From: Welwitschia mirabilis | Taxonomy: Eukaryota; Gnetophyta; Gnetopsida; Welwitschiales | Length of the DNA: 64,000 bases | Direction: 5' to 3' | NCBI GenBank assembly: GCA_051453625.1 | Contig: JBOZIK010000001.1 | Location: 144,834,905 to 144,898,904, forward strand | Position numbers and translations under genes: made by a program | Shown: positions 36,348-48,466 of the stretch, piece by piece | How the letters are laid out: every line of letters begins with the position of its first letter | Numbering within the stretch: position 1 is the first letter of the stretch | Notes under the pieces: generated by a model | The model's database searches: none | The model's input: only the letters and a program-made list of their open reading frames with translations | What the model was told of the DNA's origin: nothing

Positions 36348-37430
36348 CTTTTGTATCATCTTTTAGTATAAATGTGGCAAATGCAATTAGTAAAATTTAA
36401 AAATCTATAATTTTTTATAATTTAATTAGAAATATCAAGAAAAATATAAAAGACAATAAGAACAAGTTTAGAGATTAAAAAATTGAAAAAAATAAAAGAT
36501 GTACATTTACATGAAAGAACTAGAAATAATGGCTTAAGGCTAGAAACTAGAATACTTTACTATTTTATTAAAATGAATAATAGAATTCAAAAATAATAGA
36601 GAATCAACTTTAACTCTTTAAGCCTTTTATAGAAGATGGTTTAATTTCTTTCAATCTCTTTTTTAAAAAATATATATCATTATTTAAGTATTACCAATTA
36701 AATCATTAATGAACTTTGATTTGTTACTATGATTTCAAATTGATATGTAATAAGACATATATTATTTCTTTAATTTAACCAGGAAAAAAGACATAAGTCT
36801 TAATGGGTGGAAAGCAAAATCATCCTAAAAATACCATTTTTACATAGTAGATAGCATCATGACATAAATTGTTTACACACATTCCTATATAATAACCTTT
36901 CTACTAAAACAAATAATGTAACATCACTAGGTAACTATTAAATCATAAGTTTATGCAATAACTTTGAAAAATATTATAGCTAAGAATATCAAATATAGCC
37001 TAACTAAATGCATTCTTTTAAGTTTAGATTTTTATTCACACTAGGACTTACCTTAGTCCAAAAGATCATAAATCATAAAACTAAACTAAAACTCTTCATT
37101 GAAATCTTAAATTTGAGAAGGGATTTCAACCTTATTTTGAGGGGAAAAAGGTTTTAAATATATTTGGAATAAAATTGTTATGAATATGTATCAAAGTAAC
37201 ATGGACTTTTTGGTATTTTTCTTGTCTTATAAATTTTTTGATGTATAATTCTTATACTCTACATTAGAAATGATATAACTATCCTTATAATTACTTGTTA
37301 CTGGCTCACCATCATTCAATAATTTCTTGAGGAATTTACCATTTTTAAGCTTTAGTATATTTATCCAACTTAATGATTCCATCATCTTGGATATTCTTTC
37401 ATACCATATATGTCTTATAATTTCATTTTT
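36348..37430. other. Unassigned AT-rich DNA
   Basis: No gene, repeat or RNA was recognised directly downstream of the Sirevirus-like 5' LTR. Confidence 0.4.
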
Positions 37431-37439
37431 TTACTACAA

Positions 37440-37960
37440 GTTATCACCTAGTTTTCTATTATTAACATCAAATATCCACTTGATGTTAGGAGTATTATAA
37501 TTTTCATTAATTCATCCATAATTTTTATTTGTTACATTTTATGGGGCTATTAATACACATAATAGCTATCAATAAATTAATCTTGAAGGAATAATTTTAT
37601 TATCCATCTTTATATTATATAATTTTTCACTTTTTTAAACCTATCATAAACATTTTAATGAAGCTTGGACATCTTTATCTTATTTATATTCTTCTTGGCT
37701 ACATCCATTTAGAAGTATTTTATTCTTTTGAACTTATCTTTAGATAAATTTAGTTTCATATATTCTTCTAGTATTTTTAATAGATCTTAGATAATAATTG
37801 TATCAAGTGATTTATACTTGAGAATGATATGATTAAATACTTATGGATAAAATTTTACTAGGTATGGTATAGATCCTTTAATACAAAACCATTCATAAGT
37901 TGATTTTTTATTCAAACATATCTAGTTTTATCACTCTAATACTATGTAAGATCAATCTTA
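37440..37960 (-). mobile_element. Possible copia-type gag remnant with primer-binding site
   Basis: The minus strand reads ...GATCTTACA then TAGTATTAGAG (37953-37935), which looks like an LTR end followed by a decayed initiator-Met primer site. Downstream are ILKYKSLDTIII, a stop, then DLLKILEEYMKLNLSKDKF (about 37800-37700), similar in pattern to the 'L--L-LDELIGSL--YE' segment of copia gag. No second LTR was found. Treat as tentative. Confidence 0.35.
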
Positions 37961-40900
37961 TACTAAAATTTTCTATAGTTTTTTATACTACAAACAATAA
38001 AAAAGTACATCAAATAGGGTATGTTACATATATTTCATAATGTATAGGAAGGAATAAATAAATAATTACTAACGATATATTTATCAATGGAATAATAGTT
38101 AAAATCTATAAATATCCTTCTTGGTATACTATGATGTCCTAAGTGTAATTAGATCATTAATTTGAATGTTTTAGTAGTTGCACTTCTTGGAAAAGTGATG
38201 ATTCTTGAGACTTTCAAATTTAATATCCTCCCCATTCTAAATAATGATATATCTAATATATGATTATAAGTATCACATGAATGGAGCTTCTAAGAAATGA
38301 TATGACTTTTCATATCTTTTTAAGTTAACTACACTATATGATGCTTTATTTAGTATCATAATATATAATATGCAACTCATGTAAATTATTAGCATCCACC
38401 TCTCAGATTACTAAAATGATGTAAACTCTAATCTCTGATTTTTATAGAGTCAATAAAGCATGATAACTTTTTGTAATAAAGTTTTATATAAAAACAAATA
38501 GCTTTAATTTTTTATTAAAACCTATAAATATGTAAGCCTAGTTAAAGTTCATAAGATGTTAAATACTATAAAGATTGAGATTATTCCAAAACTTAAAAAT
38601 TAGATTTGTGAACAATAACATCCAATGTAAAAGACAAACTTCTTATTTCTATTTATTCAATAATGTATATTTTAGATGTTATATTGGTTATTTATCAATG
38701 GAAATCCTTGCTACTATTAAAATTTAAGAATTTATGACTTTTTCAAAGTATGTGTGATATTAATAATGCTAGCATCTTCTTTTCTCTAAAAGAAAGACTT
38801 TAGTTAAAAAAAAATTGTAAAAATCTTAGATTAAGCTATAGGAAGTACATCTTTAATTTTGTCTTTTCTAATTAACTTATTAATGTTAAATTTAAATTAA
38901 ATAAATTTAAATCATATATAAATAAATGAAGAGCCAAAACAATGATATATTTCCTCTCCTATATCAAATGTTATCATATCACACTATAGTATATTAGATA
39001 AAGGTTCTTCTATAGATACAGAGTGTCAATGGCATCTTCTATTTTGTAAAACCCTCATAGCACTCCTCCCCATCTTTGATCTTCATTATAAGAAAAACCT
39101 TAATAGCCTTTTCATAAAAATATTATAATAAACTATAGATTTATCATAGGTAACCCACTAATTTAAAATATTTCTTATTCCTTAGTGGATGATATTTTTC
39201 ACTTTATAGACGTCATAACATGTTTCCCATTTTGTTTTACTATTAATCCTTTGAATAGCTTTGTTTTTCTTCCTTCTTAGTGCTAAGATGATTCTAAATG
39301 AACTATAGTAACTCATTTTAGAGATAAGATAATAGGTATGATTTCTATTGACTACTCTTTATCTAGAGATGTATTTGCATTCATTTTTAAGAATTATGTG
39401 TCACACTTTTTTTTTTAATTTTTTTCATTTTCTGTTATTTCATATATGTACTTTAATGTATATTTAAAATATTTTAATGGGAAAAAAATATTGATGTCAT
39501 TTTTGTGTGCTATTATGCATGTAAATTTATTCTCACCTACATTAAATCTTCATTCATAATGAAGAAAGTTCCATTTGTTAAATTCTTTTAGGAATAAATT
39601 TTTAACTCTTACCATTCATGTTAGACTTCAAGCTATAAAGTCGCTTTTTCAGCAAAAAATTTGCTTTTCTTTTTTTTTTCTATAAGAAACAAAACATATT
39701 TTTGATAAAAAATCAATGTCTTAGTAGTATAAATTAGTATATAGTTTTTGAATACATCTACATCATTAAAAGATCTATATGAAGTAGTAGACATTTACAC
39801 TAAGGGCTAACGCAAAATGCAAAACATTAGATATATTGGATTTATAACATACCTTTCTTGAGTTCCACTCAATGACAATAAACATTTAGATGCAAAAAAC
39901 ATCTTTCTTAAGATTTAATTAATGACAGTTAGCATCTGCAATGAGTTGAGGATATTTATAATAATATATGCATGAAACAAAGGAGGTATCTACAAAGTTG
40001 AAGATCTCTGCATTATAAGTGCTAGAAAAACAACATGCATTTTATGGGGGGAGAAAATACTTCATAATATTAAAAACATTTATCCCAAAGGCCTACCATT
40101 TAAGTTAGGATCCTAGAAATGTGTTAAAATGCTTTTAAAATAAGAATTTAACCTTATTTTTATTCCTCATTAAAATATTTTAGATCTTAATAAATGGTAT
40201 TAAATAATCATAAGATCTAATAAGAACTTAAGAGAAAACCACTATTATTTATAATAATAAAGATTTATTTCTCATCAAGATTTATTAGAATATAAAATTT
40301 ATTTATAATAAAATTCTTAATAGTAATATTAATGTTAAATTCCTATGGTCTAGCAATAATAATAGCATGATGTTGATGAAAAATGTGCATATTCAAAAAT
40401 TTTTAATAGTAGATATATCAAAGAGTTTCGCAATAAAAAAAACATTCCATATTCCAAGGATAATGTCATGTATGCTTTACATTGAGGCCATGGCTAGAAA
40501 AACATAGTTTGGATTTGTAGTGAAAATGATGAAGTTTATGATAGATATTCAAGAACTTATAAGAAAATATAACATGCAGAATATTCAAAAACATATTTCT
40601 GAGAAATATTATGAAGAAGAGAAAACTCAATAGAGATATTATTTCTCTACTTTTAGAATTAGGTAACATAGTTTCTTCAAAGTTATTCTATGCAAATTAA
40701 CCCCTTTCTCTGAAGGAACATTTGATTTATCCATGGTCATATGGGTAATAATGGATGAGTGAAAGTTTTTAAATATTAAAAAAAAAATCAAACCTATAAA
40801 GTCATTTTGAAAAAAAAGTTAAAATTGATAAGAAAGAAATTCTAAATCTTACTTTTAAGTTTTCACACATGCTCTCTAGCTACTTAGTTTAAGAAAAATT

Positions 40901-41270
40901 AAAAAGGAGACTATGATGCCTTGATGTTCATGAAGATGTCCATATGATATTTGCTATAGATGTTGGACCTACATAGATACTTATAATTTTAACTACTACA
41001 ACTTAATGAATATAACATAATTGTTAAAATTAGAATGTTTTTTATTTCGATATCTCTAACATTAATGTCATAAACAAAGAAGATAATTTATTCACTTGTG
41101 CATCTTTTTCTAATTATTATCAAATACATCTATGAAAAATTTTAAAAAAACCATTTATCTTATATAATAACATAATATAGATAGTAATGTATTGATAAAA
41201 ATAAATGTTTGAGAAAGTCGAATTCCCTACTTTATATATAAAGTATCAATTAATAGGTTAAGAGGAGAAG
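37961..41270. other. Unassigned AT-rich DNA
   Basis: May begin with the LTR belonging to the remnant at 37440-37960. I find no coding domains on either strand; the 67-codon minus frame at 40669-40466 has no recognisable features. Homopolymer T runs occur at 39404-39415 and 39669-39678. Confidence 0.35.
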
Positions 41271-41274
41271 CGAA

Positions 41275-41650
41275 GTCATGGAACATCATGCCCCCTTCAT
41301 CAAGATTACTTGTTTACTTGGCCAAGTAAAAACCCATGGGTGGCCCCTAGCTTTCTTAGATGTAGACACTAAATATTTGAATCCCTAGGGTAACTTTTAA
41401 CAAACCTTTTTTATCAATGATTAAGTGACTATTTGAGATATGCCTTTAGTATATTGTATGAATGGGGCCAATGAAATATTTAATACAAACAAAAATAAAA
41501 CTAACTTCAAGGAAGTTGATTCATGGAAAAGCATACCACACTTTTAAAGGTCACAAGTTTACTTAGCTAGGTGAACATCCATGGATGGCCCTTACAAGCC
41601 TAGAACTTAGCCATCAAATGTCTAGCTCCTACTTGTAATTTATGCTTAAG
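41275..41650. repeat. Diverged ~245-bp direct duplication
   Basis: The segment starting 'tcatggaacatcatgccccc' (41276) recurs as 'tcatggaaaagcataccaca' (41521). Both continue with acttgtttacttggccaagt or 'acaagtttacttagctaggt', then catgggtggcccct or catggatggccctt. The block is noticeably less AT-rich than its surroundings. Confidence 0.75.
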
Positions 41651-42850
41651 CTATTAAAGTTTATCCTTACATGCATCTTAAATACATGGATATAAACCAC
41701 AAACGAACTTGTACACCATAGAATTTAAGTCTAATACATTGAAGATCCTAATAACTTATAAACAAAGGTTGATCCAACTCCACTATACCTTAGGACCCTT
41801 AATAAATATTATTAAGGAGAAATAGATGATGAAGAAGGAGGTTTACTTTAAGCATTAAGACATGCAAACAAAGGAAATACTTATAATAATATTTTATGAA
41901 TTGATTAAATATTTATCTGGAAATATTATTCCTCACTTTATTATTTTATAGATCAATGATTATCTTCCTCAAATAGCAAGTTTTACAGTTAAACTAAATG
42001 CACATTTTAAGCTTTGGATAAGTAAGGTTTTATCTGCTTAATATTTAAAAAAATTATTTTTATTAGAAAAGCTCCTAGATCCATCCATGATAAATGTAGT
42101 TTTAGACATTTTAGTAGTTATGCTATCCTTGTTATTTGTAAATGAATATCATATTTTGATCTTGATTTACTTAAGTATCCTAAAATTCTTTATTGACTTG
42201 AGCTGGGAATTTTTTGTTCATTTTTCATATGGTGGTATAGGACATTATGAGTAATATTAGTTTGATTATAAAATTAGAAATCCTTTTACCACCAAATGAT
42301 AGTCATCACACATGTTACTATACAAAGACTAATTTACAACATAGGAAGAGAGAATGAAAATTTAAGATAGGTAGCATATATGACAAGATGATGATACTAT
42401 TGTTATTAGGATGGCAATATGATTTATGATTGTTTAGTATGACATAAAAAAAGGCTTCAAAGGAAGAAAATCTTGTGTTGGTAAAAAAAATAAAAATGTT
42501 GTTTCAATTCAATGGTGTAAACTTTTTATTAACTTTAAAAACAATAACAAAAAAAACCAAAAAAAAAAAGAAAAAGAAAAGTAATGTTGAAGAATATTTT
42601 CATTCTAGAGCATATAATAATGCTTCTTTCAATTCTCAAATTATCCATTCAAGTATTCACATAGAAGAATTTCATTTGAATTAATGTAACAAAAACAAAT
42701 GTTACTTACAAACTCAAATCTTTTAAAAATTAAATAACTTTTAATACTTAATTATTAATTAGTACTTTGGTAATACATTCATCCCTCTTAAAAGTGAGTC
42801 TATCAAAAGTGATATACTCTCAAAAGCAATAAAACTTTATTCCATATATA

Positions 42851-43063
42851 TTTTCCCTATAAGCAAAATTAGTAATCTGAGAAATCTAGTAGGCAGTACA
42901 AAATTATTAAAAATCCTCAAATTATTGAGTTTGAGAGGTAAAATTATCTATTAGCCCATATACATTCTCCTTATAGGTAGAATTAATAATCTGATAAATC
43001 TAATAAGCAATAGAAAACTATTAGAAATCCTTAAAGTATTGAGTTTGAGAGGAAAATTTATCT
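42851..43063. repeat. ~112-bp tandem duplication
   Basis: Copy 1 (42851-42950) and copy 2 (42963-43063) share cc-tataagcaaaattagtaat, 'ctgagaaatctagtaggcag', 'ttattaaaaatcct' and 'attgagtttgagagg'. Identity is about 80% by eye. Confidence 0.8.
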
Positions 43064-43159
43064 TTAATAAACTTGTAGCTAGAGAGGACCCATCATTAAC
43101 TTCATATTTCTTAAAACTAGTATCTTGTGACATTGGATCAAAATTATTAAAATGAAGTG

Positions 43160-43395
43160 TATCAAATGTGAACTAGTTGGAACACTATTTTATTTGGTTA
43201 TTATAAGATCTTTGTTTTTTTCTGAAACAAATAAAAAAATATCAAATGTGAACTGTTTAGAATAGTATTCATTTGATCATTATAAAGGTTTTATTTTTTT
43301 AAATGATTAGAAAATATATCAAATGTGAATTAGTTAGAAAACTATTTCGTTTCATCATTATAAGACTTAATTTTTTAATTTTAAGTAAGTAAAAA
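43160..43395. repeat. ~78-bp tandem triplication
   Basis: Three units start 'tatcaaatgtgaa' at 43160, 43240 and 43317. Each continues 'agttagaacactattt', then 'catttgatcattataaga' and a T-run. It immediately follows another, unrelated duplication. Confidence 0.85.
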
Positions 43396-43740
43396 ACCTT
43401 AACATTCCATAAAAGCAATAATCACATTTTATAGGGTTATGCCTATGATGCATCTTTAAAGATTATATGGGATCTGGTTAAGGCCACTTCTAAAAAAAGG
43501 AGTGGGCTAAACAACCTTCTATCTCATATTAAATGAGGTGTATAAATGCAATGCATACCACAAGTTTCAAATTTTATGCAATGTGTCATCACCTCAATGC
43601 ATGTAGTACATGAATTTAATAGGATTAGTGAGGCAGTTTAGCTTTTTCGCTAAAAAAAATACCAACCATCCTAAATTAAAAAAATAAGAGTAGCTATTTC
43701 TCAAATGTATGTTAAAAGGCACAATTGATAAACAAGTCTA

Positions 43741-44809
43741 GGGAATAATTGAAATTTTGATGCAAGTCTCAATCTCTTCCACACAACAGTGCTTCATGAT
43801 TCCTTTATAGGAATAAGTAGGAAAGTAAACTTCTGCAACAAAACTCAGAATTGAGAAGCACATCCATCAAGACTTCTAGTGAATTGAGTTAAACATCCAT
43901 TGTATAAGATACCATGATTTAATGATTGATTCAAAATAGGTTGTGAAACAAAATCTGTTACGAAGCTCACTGATCGAAGAATGAATTATGAAATATTCAC
44001 AGTACATCTAGCAGTCCTTACCTGGGGTAAAACTAGACCAACTAAAATGGGCATTTATAAGTACAGAGATACATACGAGTAATAAAAAGAAATGGAAAGT
44101 TTTCAGTTATGTCATGTAAAGAATTTCTTATAAAGNNNNNNNNNNNNNNNNNNNNNNNNNNNNNNNNNNNNNNNNNNNNNNNNNNNNNNNNNNNNNNNNN
44201 NNNNNNNNNNNNNNNNNNNNNNNNNNNNNNNNNNNNNNNNNNNNNNNNNNNNNNNNNNNNNNNNNNNNNNNNNNNNNNNNNNNNNNNNNNNNNNNNNNNN
44301 NNNNNNNNNNNNNNNNNNNNNNNNNNNNNNNNNNNNNNNNNNNNNNNNNNNNNNNNNNNNNNNNNNNNNNNNNNNNNNNNNNNNNNNNNNNNNNNNNNNN
44401 NNNNNNNNNNNNNNNNNNNNNNNNNNNNNNNNNNNNNNNNNNNNNNNNNNNNNNNNNNNNNNNNNNNNNNNNNNNNNNNNNNNNNNNNNNNNNNNNNNNN
44501 NNNNNNNNNNNNNNNNNNNNNNNNNNNNNNNNNNNNNNNNNNNNNNNNNNNNNNNNNNNNNNNNNNNNNNNNNNNNNNNNNNNNNNNNNNNNNNNNNNNN
44601 NNNNNNNNNNNNNNNNNNNNNNNNNNNNNNNNNNNNNNNNNNNNNNNNNNNNNNNNNNNNNNNNNNNNNNNNNNNNNNNNNNNAATGGAAAGTTTTCAGT
44701 TATGTCATGTAAAGAATTTCTTATAAAGCATACTGCAGGCTAGGTGTATTTCAGATTGGGAAACAATCAGTAAGCCGAACATGGCAAGTATCCCATTTCC
44801 TACAACAAA
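43741..44809 (-). other. 3' flank of the beta-galactosidase pseudogene, interrupted by an N gap
   Basis: Downstream (minus strand) of the pseudogene stop codon at 44810. Base composition here is less AT-rich than in the transposon DNA, as expected of former 3' UTR or low-copy sequence. The N run 44136-44683 (548 N) lies within it. No polyadenylation signal can be assigned with confidence. Confidence 0.4.
44136..44683. other. Assembly gap (548 N) flanked by an exact 45-bp duplicate
   Basis: The 45 bases before the gap (44091-44135) are identical to the 45 bases after it (44684-44728). Contig ends that overlap yet were not merged produce exactly this pattern, so the true gap is probably zero and one copy is spurious. 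Confidence 0.9.
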
Positions 44810-44920
44810 TTATGTGCAGGATGCTTGTACTGCTAAACTCTTAGATTTACCAGGACAAGGATCTTGTCTAAATCTCTTCATTAACATTTCTATTGAGCAG
44901 TCTTGATGGTCAATTCATTT
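44810..44920 (-). pseudogene. Beta-galactosidase last exon
   Basis: Separated from the previous exon by a 97-bp intron with GT (45017) and AG (44921) borders. It reads, after a TGA, IDHQDCSIEMLMKRF, then RQDPCPGKSKSLAVQASCT and a TAA at 44812-44810. This is the end of the SUEL domain (C-IG---CS--V-N--FG-DPCPG--K-LAV-A-C). The TGA sits where the domain's conserved Cys should be. Confidence 0.9.
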
Positions 44921-45017
44921 CTAAAATAAGAATTTGCACAATGTCATAAGCTTGAATCGAGAGGGAGTGAATGCATATGAGAGTCATGAGTAAGTCCACA
45001 TAAGGTGCTTAAGTTAC

Positions 45018-45302
45018 CTTTTCCATGATAGATGATGAGTGAGTGGTGTGACAACTACCTATTTGAAAGGCTCCACATGATCCCTGAGGGGTACCATAGC
45101 TTGCAAAGTTTATTACTGAAATTTTACTTCCTTATGGATACTCAAGATGAATAGCAGGCTTGGGATGGCTTTCAGAAGTGAAACCACAGACACTTACTAG
45201 CCTTCTATTTGCAAACCCTATTTGAGTTGGATCACTACCTTTGTCTTCTAAAATCACAAGTAAGTTATCTTTGGCTTTAAACCAAGACCTGGGGATATGG
45301 TA
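45018..45302 (-). pseudogene. Beta-galactosidase penultimate exon
   Basis: After the acceptor 'tttttacaag', 95 codons start YHIPRSWFKAKDNLLVILED, continue VSVCGFTSESHPKPAI, and then enter the SUEL-lectin domain (GSKISVINFASYGTPQGSCG, then AFQIGSCHTTHSSSIMEK) up to the donor AAG|GTAAC. The family has YHVPRSWL-P--N-LV-FEE-GG-P, SVC--VSE-HPP and I-FASYG-P-G-C--F--G-CH-. A single TAA (45132-45134) interrupts at the start of the lectin domain, probably from CAA. The open stretch that continues upstream to 45521 is intron plus transposon LTR. Confidence 0.9.
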
Positions 45303-45437
45303 CTTGTAAAAACCCAAATCATAGATATTTTTGGAAGTTGTAAAGGTAAAAACAAATTTTGATAAAGCTAATTGACCTTCTTTATCATCTCTGTGTAACA
45401 TTGCCATAATTGGTGTTGCATTTATTGTAAATGAATT

Positions 45438-45581
45438 TATTGAAGATTTTTTCTCTCCATAATTTTTATAAGTTGTGACCTTTGAATATAAGTCACAACT
45501 CTTCATCTCTTTTAAATACAAGATGTTTCCAAGAAGTACTTTAGTGAATAGATTTCATATCGGTGTAGCATAGATGCTTCA
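45438..45581 (+). repeat. 5' LTR of the plus-strand copia element
   Basis: Starts TATTGAAGATTTTTT (from TGTTGAAG) and includes 'cctttgaatataagtcacaa', 'cttttaaatac' and 'gatttcatatcggtgtagca'. All have counterparts in the LTR at 62138-62344. At 144 bp it is shorter because it has one copy of a 50-bp segment duplicated in the sister. TTGAGTATCAGG follows, a decayed Met primer site. Confidence 0.8.
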
Positions 45582-45679
45582 ATTGAGTATCAGGTATAAA
45601 ATCCATGAGTTAAAGATTTTGTTAAAAAAATGAGTGGAAAAAGAGTGAAAAAATACTGAATCATCTGGAATGAGGTTGA

Positions 45680-46520
45680 TTACTATTGTTGTTCAATCTA
45701 AAGTTGTATTCAATGCAGGAATTATTCTTACTGAATCCAGTTATGATGCTTGATCACAATTTATGCAGATGCATATTGTCAAGAGGGAGAAATTCTCTTA
45801 TATTTGTGGTAAGGCAATGCCACCTGTAGAATTTAAAGATATGAAATATCGTATGTGGAGAATCAAAAAGTAAAAAGATGGCTATTAATATCCATGAGTC
45901 CAAAAATTATGAAGCATTACTTGCACTTGTCCACTGCCTCTGAAATCTGAAATGTTCTGTCAAAATCTTTTTATGATGGAAGTGATGAGTTGCAAGTTTT
46001 TACCTTAAACCAAAAGGCTTTTACTACCAAATAATATGGAAAGTCTATTTCTAAATATTGTGGAGAATTAACTAAAGTTTTTTGAGAATTGGACCACCAA
46101 TATATAGTGGTTATGAAAGATCCTAAGGATACTATAGCATATAGAAAGTCCATTGAACACCTAAGGGTGAACATATTTCTTGCTAGATTGGATGGTGAGA
46201 TTGAACAAATTTGTGGAGAAATTTTATGCAAGGAACCCATTCTAGATCTTGAAAAATGTTATGCATTAATTCGATGAGAGGCAATATGCTGAGCAACACT
46301 AAATGTGGAGCTTGAAACTTTTGAAGCTGCTGCAATGGTGACTCAAAATTGACCAAAGATAACTTATGATGTTAATAAGTCTACTTACAAATTTACCCAT
46401 TACAACTTAACTGGACATACCAAAGAGCATTGCTATAAACTTGTGGGATATCCAGAATGATGGGATCATAATTGAACTTTCTGGAGGAAGAATTCTAATA
46501 GGATCCAAACCATTGCTATT
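45680..46520 (+). pseudogene. Copia gag remnant
   Basis: Reads SSYDAWSQFMQMHIVKREK, later FYDGSDELQVFTLNQKAF, then DTIAYRKSIEHLRVNIFLAR and LDGEIEQICGEIL. It corresponds to the plant RE-type copia gag (W---M---L-AK-K, YE-L--L--YGI-FLAGLD-E-D--RG-IL). The knuckle at 46390-46441 reads FTHYNLTGHTKEHCYKL where Cys-x2-Cys is expected; two Cys are Phe/Tyr. In-frame stops are few (for example 46279). A 62-codon run (46089-46277) is open. Confidence 0.85.
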
Positions 46521-46599
46521 GTTGAAACAAATACAAATGATGATGTTGCTAAAAGAGTCTTTATATCAGTAGAATTTATAGATAATGGTGGTAAGGTTT

Positions 46600-47960
46600 T
46601 TAATATTTCTACACTTGTTCCTAATAGTTCATGGATAATTGATGTTGATGCTACAAATCATATGATATTTGATTCTAGATAAATCACACATCTTAAATCA
46701 TCCTCTCAAAATTTTGTTTTTATTGCTAATGGTAATTAAGCCTCAATTATTGGGGAAGGATATTTAACCCTAGCTAATACTTTGAATCTAGATTTTATTT
46801 TGGTTGTCCCATTCTTATATTTTAATCTTTTATCTATTTCGAAAATAACCACAACCTTATTTTGTATTGTAATTTTTTAGCCTGATTTTTCTATGTTTAT
46901 AGACATCAAATAAATCAAATGATTGCTTGTGGTATTAAGCAAGGAAAGTTGTACTACTTGGACCTGATTTCAAAGAGTTATAAAAAGTTACACTAGGTTA
47001 TTATAGTGGATAGTTATAAGGGGAGAAGAATAAATCTAAAATTTGGCTATGGCATCGATGTCTTAATCATGCATCCTTTGGTTATCTAAAAAAATTATTT
47101 CCTAGTCTATTTGGAAAGTTTGATGTTTCTAACTTTTGATGTAAGGTTTGTAAACTTGCAAAAAGTCATTTAACTTAATTTACATTAATTTTAAATAAAA
47201 GTCCTCATCCTTTTATGGTTATACATTTTGATGTATGGGGTCCATCTAAAACCCCAACTTTGGATGTATCACATTAGTTTGTGATTTTTATTAATGATTG
47301 TACCAAAATGACTTATTTATGATTAATGAAGTCTAAAAGTGAAGTGAGTTTGTTATTTTAAAAATTTCATGAAATCATTCTAACTCAGTATAATGCATAG
47401 ATTCAAGTTCTACACAGTGATAATGAAGTAGAGTACTAGAACTCTAAACTTCAATAGTATTTAGAAGTGCATTGAACTATTAATCAAACTACTTGTGCTA
47501 ATACAGCCCAATAAAATGGGGTTACTGGGAGGAAAAATCAACATTTACTAGAAGTTTTTTGCACTTCACAAATTAAAGCTCATATGCCATTGTCTTATTA
47601 GGGAAAGCACTTACCAGTATAGCATATTTAATTAATTGAACTCCATTCAGAACTATTAACTTTTGAACACCATTCCAAGCCTTCAGTGATGCTATGGTTG
47701 CTTCAACTATTTCTCATTTACCTCCTCATGTCTTTGGTTGTGTAGTATTTGTACATCTTCATAAGCATCAACATAACAAGTTAGATCCATGAGCTCTAAG
47801 ATGTGTTTTTCTAGGGTATGCTATGCATCAGTAGGGCTATAAATGTTATCATCCTCTAATGTATGCTATGAATCAGAAGGGCTATAAATGTTACCATCCT
47901 CTAATGTGATGAATTTTTATAACATTGGATTTAGTTTTTTAGGGGTAGTACCAGAAGAAG
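46600..47960 (+). pseudogene. Copia protease and integrase remnant
   Basis: The protease box reads SWIIDVDATNHMIFDS (normally DSGAT-H). The GAG-pre-integrase segment is at 47040-47160. Integrase reads VIHFDVWGPSKTP (47217-47255) and VLHSDNEVEY (47409-47438), so both Asp catalytic residues remain. The third block reads NGVTGRKNQH instead of NGVAERKN, losing the catalytic Glu. Several Gln or Trp codons are stops. FGCVVFVHLHKHQHNKLDPW (47737-47796) and FLGYA mark the post-integrase region, which has a 15-codon in-frame duplication (47817-47906). Confidence 0.85.
47817..47906 (+). repeat. 45-bp in-frame tandem duplication inside copia pol
   Basis: Units 47817-47861 and 47862-47906 differ at only three positions. 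Both encode YAM(H/N)Q-GYKCYHP-M. The normal element has this block once (FLGYA-HQKGYKCYHP). Confidence 0.9.
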
Positions 47961-48330
47961 ATTCAAACTCTAGATTATCAGATTGTTGAGAAAAGCAATG
48001 GCAACAATTGAGATATAAGTGTATAGCTGTTGATCATAACGTTAATGATCATTTAGAAGCTGAAGAAGTGACTAAATAAGAAAATCCATTAATCGAAGAA
48101 TCTAAGTCCCTTACTAACATACCATACCAATCATTTATTAAGGATGCTCTTGATCTAATACCTAAGCCTCCGAGAGAAAAACTACCAAAACATCTTACCA
48201 AAGGTATTCCTAAATCCACATATGAACCTAAACCTTCTAGTAAAGTTAAATATTCCATTAGTCATTTTGTGTCTAGTAATAGATTATTAGAATTAAATTA
48301 GTTATTTGTTAATGAATTATCTATTATAGC

Positions 48331-48430
48331 NNNNNNNNNNNNNNNNNNNNNNNNNNNNNNNNNNNNNNNNNNNNNNNNNNNNNNNNNNNNNNNNNNNNNN
48401 NNNNNNNNNNNNNNNNNNNNNNNNNNNNNN
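48331..48430. other. Assembly gap (100 N) flanked by an exact 36-bp duplicate
   Basis: 48295-48330 and 48431-48466 are identical, and the copia frame resumes correctly if one copy and the N run are removed. The gap is most likely an unmerged overlap with an arbitrary 100-N spacer. Confidence 0.9.
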
Positions 48431-48466
48431 AAATTAGTTATTTGTTAATGAATTATCTATTATAGC

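Noticed and set aside
37200-37480. Resemblance of 'YKDSYIISNVEYKNYTSKNL' (minus) to the DUF4216 domain of CACTA transposases
   Set aside because: Only about 20 residues match, no DUF4218 or TNP2 core was found nearby, and the spacing is wrong.
44109-44726. A 205-codon open frame on the plus strand
   Set aside because: It consists almost wholly of N codons spanning the 548-N gap, and its two ends are the same duplicated 45-bp sequence.
45132-45521. A single 129-codon minus-strand gene
   Set aside because: Only 45302-45132 encodes beta-galactosidase. The rest is intron and the copia LTR that happens to be open, and the true exon continues past the TAA into the lectin domain.
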